A stretch of 64,000 nt of DNA from an uncultured Oscillospiraceae bacterium (GTDB lineage Bacteria > Bacillota > Clostridia > Oscillospirales > Oscillospiraceae), in assembly GCA_900768135.1 (NCBI GenBank), contig CAAGBT010000055.1, positions 124,001 through 188,000 on the forward strand. The letters are read 5' to 3'. The translations under genes and the position numbers were made by a program. The notes beneath the pieces are model-generated. The model worked only from the letters and a program-made list of their open reading frames with translations. It was not told the origin of the DNA and ran no database searches. Positions 59,885 through 64,000 of the stretch are shown piece by piece. Numbering within the stretch: position 1 is the stretch's first letter; each line of letters starts with the position of its first letter.

Positions 59885-61729
59885 ATGTGCGGAATCGTAG
59901 GATTCATTGGGGATCAGCAGGCCGCGCCCATCCTGCTCGATGGGCTTGCGCATCTTGAGTACCGCGGGTACGACTCGGCGGGCGTTGCCGTCATTTCGGC
60001 CGGGCATACGCTTCAGGTGCGAAAGGCCGTGGGGCGGCTCCAGGTACTCAGCGATCAGATCCATGCAGGCGCGGATCTGGAGGGCTGTATCGGCCTCGGC
60101 CATACCCGGTGGGCAACGCACGGCGCGCCGAACGAGGCGAACGCGCACCCTCACCTGAGCGAAAACGGGAAATTTGCCGTGATCCACAACGGCATCATCG
60201 AAAACTATGTGGAGATCAAGGAATTCCTGCTGGAGCAGGGCGTGCAGTTCCGGTCGGAAACGGATTCCGAGGTCGTAGCGCAGCTGCTGGAGTTCTACTA
60301 TAACGAGTGCCACGACTTTTTTGAGGCGGTGGGCCGCGTGCTGCGCCGCATCGAGGGCGCCTATGCGCTGGGAATGCTCTGCGCCGACTGCCCGGACCGC
60401 ATCATCGCCGCGCGAAAGGATGCGCCGCTGCTGCTCGGCTATGGAGACGGATGCAGCTTTCTCGCGTCCGATGTGACGGCGATCATCCGCCACACGCGCG
60501 ATGTTGCCTACATGGAGGACGGCGAGGTCGCCGTGCTGACGCGCGGGGGCATCGAGGTCTATAACGCGCTCTCCCAGCGCGTGGAAAAGAAGCACTTTAC
60601 CATCGACTGGGAGGTCAGCGCTGCGGAAAAGGGCGGCTACCAGCACTTCATGCTCAAGGAGATCATGGAGCAGCCGGAAGCGCTGCGCCGGGCCGTCTTC
60701 CCGCGCATCAGAGAAGGACGGGTCGTGTTCGACGACCTCAAGCTGCCGGCGGAGCGGCTGCGCGGGTTCAACCGTATCTTTATTGTTGCCTGCGGCTCTT
60801 CCTATCATGTGGGCGTGATCGGGAAATACAACCTTGAGCATCTGCTGCGGCGCAGCGTGGAGGTCGTGCTGGCGTCCGAGTTCCGCTACAGCGATCCCAT
60901 TGTGGACGATAAGTCGCTCGTCATCGTGATCTCGCAGTCCGGCGAAACGCTGGATACCATGGCGGCGCTGCGCGAGGCGAAAAAGCGCGGCGCGTATATC
61001 CTCTCCATCGTGAACGTGGTCGGCTCCTCCATTGCCCGCGAGAGCGACGATGTGCTTTACACCTGGGCGGGGCCGGAGATCGCCGTAGCAACGACCAAGG
61101 CGTATTCCACGCAGCTGGCCGTGCTGGATATGATCGGCCTGGCCTTCGGCGCGATGCTCGGCACGGTGAATCAGGAGGAGTATGACGAGGCTGTCGGCGA
61201 GCTGCAGAAGCTGCCGGAAAAGATGGAGTATCTCATCAACAGCGAAAGCTGCGGGGAGATTCCCAAGCTTGCCGCACAGTACTTTAACCATAACTCCGTG
61301 TTTTTTATCGGCCGCAACCTTGACTACGCGCTGGGACTGGAGGGTTCGCTCAAACTCAAAGAGATCAGCTATATCCACTCTGAAGCCTATGCCTCCGGCG
61401 AGCTGAAGCACGGAACGATCTCGCTCATTGAAAACGGCACGCTTGTTATCGCGCTGGGGACCTACGGCCCGCTGTTCGATAAGGCAATGAGCAATGTGGT
61501 CGAGGTCAAGGCCCGCGGCGCGGACGTGCTGGCGCTGACGACTGAGAGCCACTGCGCGGAGATGAAGAAGACGGTAGAAAACGTCCTCACCATTCCTGAT
61601 ACGGCGCGCCTGCTGCTGCCGTCGCTCGGCGTGGTGCCGCTGCAGCTGCTGGCATACTATATCGCGCTCCAGCGCGGCTGCGATATCGATAAGCCGCGCA
61701 ATCTGGCAAAGTCTGTTACCGTTGAATAA
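59885..61729 (+). CDS. glmS: Glutamine-fructose-6-phosphate aminotransferase
   Basis: A 614-residue enzyme making glucosamine 6-phosphate from fructose 6-phosphate and glutamine, the entry to amino-sugar and wall synthesis. N-terminal nucleophile Cys2 (MCGIVGFIG), glutamine-site GHTRWATHGAPN, then two SIS domains with ACGSSYH, ISQSGET and the C-terminal KPRNLAKSVTVE. AAAGGAG precedes the ATG. Controlled by the upstream ribozyme; NagB/NagA run the reverse pathway. Confidence 0.97.
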   Translation: MCGIVGFIGDQQAAPILLDGLAHLEYRGYDSAGVAVISAGHTLQVRKAVGRLQVLSDQIHAGADLEGCIGLGHTRWATHGAPNEANAHPHLSENGKFAVIHNGIIENYVEIKEFLLEQGVQFRSETDSEVVAQLLEFYYNECHDFFEAVGRVLRRIEGAYALGMLCADCPDRIIAARKDAPLLLGYGDGCSFLASDVTAIIRHTRDVAYMEDGEVAVLTRGGIEVYNALSQRVEKKHFTIDWEVSAAEKGGYQHFMLKEIMEQPEALRRAVFPRIREGRVVFDDLKLPAERLRGFNRIFIVACGSSYHVGVIGKYNLEHLLRRSVEVVLASEFRYSDPIVDDKSLVIVISQSGETLDTMAALREAKKRGAYILSIVNVVGSSIARESDDVLYTWAGPEIAVATTKAYSTQLAVLDMIGLAFGAMLGTVNQEEYDEAVGELQKLPEKMEYLINSESCGEIPKLAAQYFNHNSVFFIGRNLDYALGLEGSLKLKEISYIHSEAYASGELKHGTISLIENGTLVIALGTYGPLFDKAMSNVVEVKARGADVLALTTESHCAEMKKTVENVLTIPDTARLLLPSLGVVPLQLLAYYIALQRGCDIDKPRNLAKSVTVE

Positions 61730-61765
61730 AAGAAGGAAGCACCCGCACGGGTGCTTCCTTCTTTT
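61728..61765. terminator. Bidirectional terminator
   Basis: 18-bp perfect stem (61728-61745 with 61748-61765), half-site AAAAGAAGGAAGCACCCG, T-runs on both sides. Confidence 0.9.
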
Positions 61766-61816
61766 ATGCTCTGCAAAGGCGCGCCTGCGTCCCATCCGCT
61801 GCGGGATGCAGAAGAC

Positions 61817-62494
61817 TTACGACGCCAGCGCGGCGGAGAGCGAATCCAGTGTGAATTCTGTCCACGCAAGGCCTTCCTTGGCGTCCTGTTCGGCAAGGAA
61901 GGCGTTATACGCAGCTTCGTCAACGCTCTCGCCGCCAAGCGTATAAGCCGTGCCGCCATCGCTGCCGCCGGACAACGCGGCGAGATCCTCGTAGATCAGC
62001 GTGCCGTTTTCAAAGCGGGCGCGAGACACACCGTTGTCGGAAGCGCCGTTCGACCATTCAAACGTGCCGTCCGCCTTCGGCAGCAGGAAGCCGCGGTAGA
62101 CGATCTGGTTGGCGTAGACCGCGCCGTCATAGCAGGTGAGGATGACGTATTCCTCATTGCCGCTGAAGCTGACGGACAGCACCAGTTCGTCTGCACCGTC
62201 GCCGTCCATATCGAGCAGCGCAAAGCGCGTAACCGTCCAGTCCATGTCCGAGCCGTCAACGCCCTTGGCGGCGTAGACGTCGGGCGCGCGGAACGAGGCG
62301 GTCGTTGCCTCGGCGCCGGCGTTGATGAGGTTTGCCGCTGCCGTCACGTCTCCGGCGAAGAAATCTTCATAAAGAGCGCCTGCCTGCACGCTCGGCGGGG
62401 CGCCATCGGCATCATCCGGCTGCTGCCCGCAGGCGGTGAGCAGGAGGGCGAGAGTCAGCGCGGCGGTCAGCGCGCGCAAAAGATGTGTTTTCAT
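61817..62494 (-). CDS. Uncharacterised lipoprotein
   Basis: A 225-residue lipoprotein (lipobox LTAC). A calcium-loop-like FG-GAP segment LLDMDGDGADELVLSV lies near residues 90-105, suggesting a beta-propeller-type or Ca2+-stabilised exterior domain. ATG with AAAGGAG upstream. A weaker ECF-type promoter match precedes it (62556-62585). Function unknown. Confidence 0.75.
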   Translation of the reverse strand: MKTHLLRALTAALTLALLLTACGQQPDDADGAPPSVQAGALYEDFFAGDVTAAANLINAGAEATTASFRAPDVYAAKGVDGSDMDWTVTRFALLDMDGDGADELVLSVSFSGNEEYVILTCYDGAVYANQIVYRGFLLPKADGTFEWSNGASDNGVSRARFENGTLIYEDLAALSGGSDGGTAYTLGGESVDEAAYNAFLAEQDAKEGLAWTEFTLDSLSAALAS

Positions 62495-62555
62495 ATAGGG
62501 TTCTCCTTTCTGGTGCGTGCCGCATAAGCTGCGGCAATGTGGATAGCAACGTAGG

Positions 62556-62585
62556 GTTAGACGGAAGCCGCCGCAAAAAGGTTTC
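62556..62585 (-). promoter_or_regulatory. Possible ECF-sigma-type promoter
   Basis: Minus strand GAAACC (62585-62580) with T-tract, 16-nt spacer, CGTCTAAC (62563-62556). The -35 departs from GGAAC, but spacer and -10 match the site at 42268-42297. Confidence 0.42.
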
Positions 62586-62604
62586 GTTCCGCAGCTGAAA
62601 AGTG

Positions 62605-62628
62605 AAAAGAGCGCCTGCGCGCTCTTTT
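62605..62628 (-). terminator. Intrinsic terminator
   Basis: 10-bp stem AAAAGAGCGC (62605-62614) with GCGCTCTTTT (62619-62628), just after the minus-strand gene's stop at 62633. Confidence 0.82.
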
Positions 62629-62632
62629 CCGC

Positions 62633-63124
62633 TCAGAACAGCAGCGTGACGCCATGCGTCAGCAGCGTGATGGCAAGTCCTGCGATGACAACGCCGAGAA
62701 AGATGACCGGTACCGCGCGCTTGAGCCGCATATCCAGCACCGCCGCGATCAGCGCGCCGGTCCATGCGCCGGTTCCCGGCAGCGGGATGGCGACAAAAAT
62801 CAGAAGTCCCCACGTCTGGTAGCGCAGAACATCCGCGCTTTTTTCCCTTGCGCGGTTTTCCAACCGGGAGACAAAGCCGCCGAGCCTTGGGATATGTATG
62901 CGCACCCATTTGAACAGCGGCCGGACAAATAGAATGATAAACGGCACGGGGATCATGTTGCCGACGAGCGAGGCGAGAAACGCAGCGTGGATCGGCAGTC
63001 CCATTGCAACGCCTGCGGGAAGCCCGCCGCGCAGCTCTACCACCGGCAGCATGGAGATGAACATGGTCAGCAGAGCCTTGCCCGCCGCCGTTTCATGCAG
63101 CCACAGAGAGAACGATTCCAGCAT
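62633..63124 (-). CDS. COG2426 small-export-protein family
   Basis: A 163-residue membrane protein with four or five helices and the family signature MLPVVELRGGLPAG, plus PLPGTGAWTGAL. Annotated elsewhere as putative small multidrug export protein (PF06695); the transport role is unproven. AAAGGAG precedes the ATG. Single gene. Confidence 0.87.
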   Translation of the reverse strand: MLESFSLWLHETAAGKALLTMFISMLPVVELRGGLPAGVAMGLPIHAAFLASLVGNMIPVPFIILFVRPLFKWVRIHIPRLGGFVSRLENRAREKSADVLRYQTWGLLIFVAIPLPGTGAWTGALIAAVLDMRLKRAVPVIFLGVVIAGLAITLLTHGVTLLF

Positions 63125-63224
63125 GAGACTCCTTTCCGCGCACAGCTGTGCGTCACGGATCGTTTTATCTTTTCATTATACCGCCTTGCGGCGCGGAGCG
63201 CAAGCCCTGCCTGCCGAGCGTGCG

Positions 63225-63253
63225 AAAAGGCTCCGGAGGATCCGGAGCCTTTT
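63225..63253. terminator. Intrinsic terminator
   Basis: 13-bp stem AAAAGGCTCCGGA (63225-63237) with TCCGGAGCCTTTT (63241-63253), following the QN-repeat gene on the minus strand. Confidence 0.82.
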
Positions 63254-63270
63254 GCGGTGAGTACGGAAGA

Positions 63271-63363
63271 TCAGCGATTGTTCTGGTTCTGGTTCTGGTT
63301 CTGGTTCTGATTCTGGTTCTGGTTCTGGTTCTGGTCGTTGTTCTGCTTGTTACGCTCCTTCAT
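63271..63363 (-). CDS. 30-residue Gln-Asn repeat peptide
   Basis: A tiny frame opening MKERNKQNND and continuing as alternating Gln-Asn pairs to NNR. The DNA is a GTTCTG hexamer (plus strand) repeated about nine times with small variations (63280-63335). AAAGGAGG lies 8 nt before the ATG and a terminator follows the stop, so it looks like a genuine gene unit. No family known to me. Hexamer slippage would change length without a frameshift. Confidence 0.6.
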   Translation of the reverse strand: MKERNKQNNDQNQNQNQNQNQNQNQNQNNR

Positions 63364-63463
63364 GCGCTGCGCCTCCTTTCCTGAAAACTGCCTGCGCCCA
63401 TAGTGTTGACGGGCAGGAGCGAAAATATACCGGAAAAAATTTTTCGTGTGCGGAAAATTATGA

Positions 63464-63492
63464 TTGACAAACGCACGGGAAGGGGATATACT
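63464..63492 (+). promoter_or_regulatory. SigA-type promoter of infC operon
   Basis: TTGACA (63464-63469), 17-nt spacer, TATACT (63487-63492), 175 nt before the infC start. Confidence 0.85.
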
Positions 63493-63667
63493 CTTAACGC
63501 AAAACAAAGAAGAGCGGCAGCATCCGTTCTCACCCCCAGCAAAGCGAAGGGGTCAATCATGGAAAACACAGCCTTCGGGCTTTTTGTGTCTATGGTGCGG
63601 GTGCAGGTGCTGCACTCGTTTTTTGTTGGATTCCATCTTATCGATCAGAAAATGGAGGTGCTTCGGT
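63493..63667 (+). promoter_or_regulatory. infC leader, attenuator candidate
   Basis: A 175-nt untranslated leader. AGCC-TTCG-GGCT then TTTT (63570-63585) is a UUCG-capped hairpin with U-tract. In Firmicutes infC-rpmI-rplT leaders are repressed by ribosomal protein L20; this could be such an attenuator, but the L20-site pattern was not verified. Confidence 0.55.
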
Positions 63668-63672
63668 ATTAG
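63559..63672 (+). CDS. Possible leader peptide upstream of infC
   Basis: A 37-residue frame with GAAGGGG 6 nt upstream of the ATG. It spans the attenuator hairpin and its TAG overlaps the infC ATT start by sharing TAT-TAG/ATT. It could couple infC translation or be a chance frame. Confidence 0.35.
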   Translation: MENTAFGLFVSMVRVQVLHSFFVGFHLIDQKMEVLRY

Positions 63673-64000
63673 CAGCAACGTGCATCAGATCAACGAAGAG
63701 ATCCGGGACAGCGAGATCCGCCTGATCAGCTCAACGGGCGAGCAGCTTGGCATTATGTCCGCCGCGCAGGCACAGCACATCGCCGATGAGCAGGGGCTTG
63801 ACCTCGTCAAGATCTCGCCGCAGGCCAACCCGCCCGTGTGCCGGCTTATGGACTACGGCAAGTTCCGCTTTGAGCAGGGCAAGCGCGAGAAGGAAGCCAG
63901 AAAGAATCAGCGCATTGTCGAGATCAAGGAAGTGCGCATGTCTCCGGGAATCGACGTGGGCGATTTCAACACCAAGCTGAAAAACGCCCAGAAATTCATT
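63668..64000 (+). CDS. infC: Translation initiation factor IF-3 (partial, 3' cut)
   Basis: The first 111 codons of IF-3, running off the window. It starts at ATT: GGAGG lies 8-12 nt upstream, there is no ATG or GTG in frame in the right place, and the protein then reads QINEEIRDSEIRLISSTGEQ, the IF-3 N-domain, followed by DLVKISPQANPPVCRLMDYG and KEVRMSPGIDVGDF. Rare AUU starts in infC are conserved because IF-3 discriminates against them and so represses itself. rpmI and rplT are expected next. Confidence 0.93.
   Translation, partial: MSSNVHQINEEIRDSEIRLISSTGEQLGIMSAAQAQHIADEQGLDLVKISPQANPPVCRLMDYGKFRFEQGKREKEARKNQRIVEIKEVRMSPGIDVGDFNTKLKNAQKFI

Noticed and set aside
59879..61795. Long minus-strand frame opposite glmS
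   Set aside because: GlmS is unmistakable on the plus strand; the antisense frame has no domain.
63280..63335. Tandem repeat considered as CRISPR
   Set aside because: Unit is 6 bp with no spacers; it encodes the Gln-Asn peptide.

Overview
The window reads as one contiguous chromosomal segment of a G+C-rich, endospore-forming Firmicute (class Clostridia, most like the Oscillospiraceae/Ruminococcaceae group). The evidence is spoIVB-spo0A with a consensus 0A box, spoIID behind a SigE-type promoter, a glmS ribozyme, reverse rubrerythrin, BirA-controlled bioY, many intrinsic terminators with U-tracts, and SigA-type promoters spaced 17 nt. Genus cannot be fixed from the sequence alone. No rRNA, tRNA, CRISPR array, transposase or prophage was recognised. 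The only clearly foreign-looking piece is a lower-G+C restriction-modification pair at 52.4-54.5 kb.

Layout. 0-11.4 kb: an uncharacterised lipoprotein, DEAD-box helicase, oligopeptide-type binding protein, cation/proton antiporter, SH3 wall protein, phosphoketolase with a NifX-like partner, glycerate kinase and MgtC. 11.6-27.3 kb: two AfuABC-type transporters flank a three-gene sensing system (binding-protein lipoprotein, YesM-type kinase, AraC-type response regulator) laid out like staphylococcal HptARS. A phosphohexomutase, a HAD phosphatase and mannose-6-phosphate isomerase complete what I infer to be a hexose-phosphate uptake and use locus. Both transporter promoters carry paired direct repeats with an exact 20-bp period, at the same distance from the -10 box. 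27.3-34.2 kb: secreted nuclease/phosphatase-fold protein, murA-ftsQ-ftsZ, spoIVB-spo0A. 34.3-42.9 kb: OmpR-type two-component system with HtrA protease, spoIID, a polysaccharide deacetylase and other envelope proteins. 43-51.5 kb: SDR reductase, dUTPase, phosphohexomutase-nagB-nagA, rpe-recR, an XRE/membrane-protein pair, bioY. 51.6-64 kb: reverse rubrerythrin, the R-M pair, alr-mazF, nrdR, DUF421/DUF4363 pair, glmS with its ribozyme, envelope proteins, and the start of infC, which uses an ATT start codon and runs off the window.

Functional threads. (1) Sugar phosphates: imported hexose phosphates could enter metabolism through the mutase, ManA and possibly phosphoketolase, while GlmS/NagB/NagA handle amino sugars and glmS is feedback-controlled by its ribozyme. 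(2) Envelope stress: three promoters with a GGAAC-N16/17-CGTC architecture, plus one weaker match, precede lipoproteins, the SH3 protein and the polysaccharide deacetylase, so an ECF sigma factor encoded elsewhere probably links them. (3) Sporulation: SpoIID, SpoIVB and Spo0A show the cell sporulates or descends from a sporulator.
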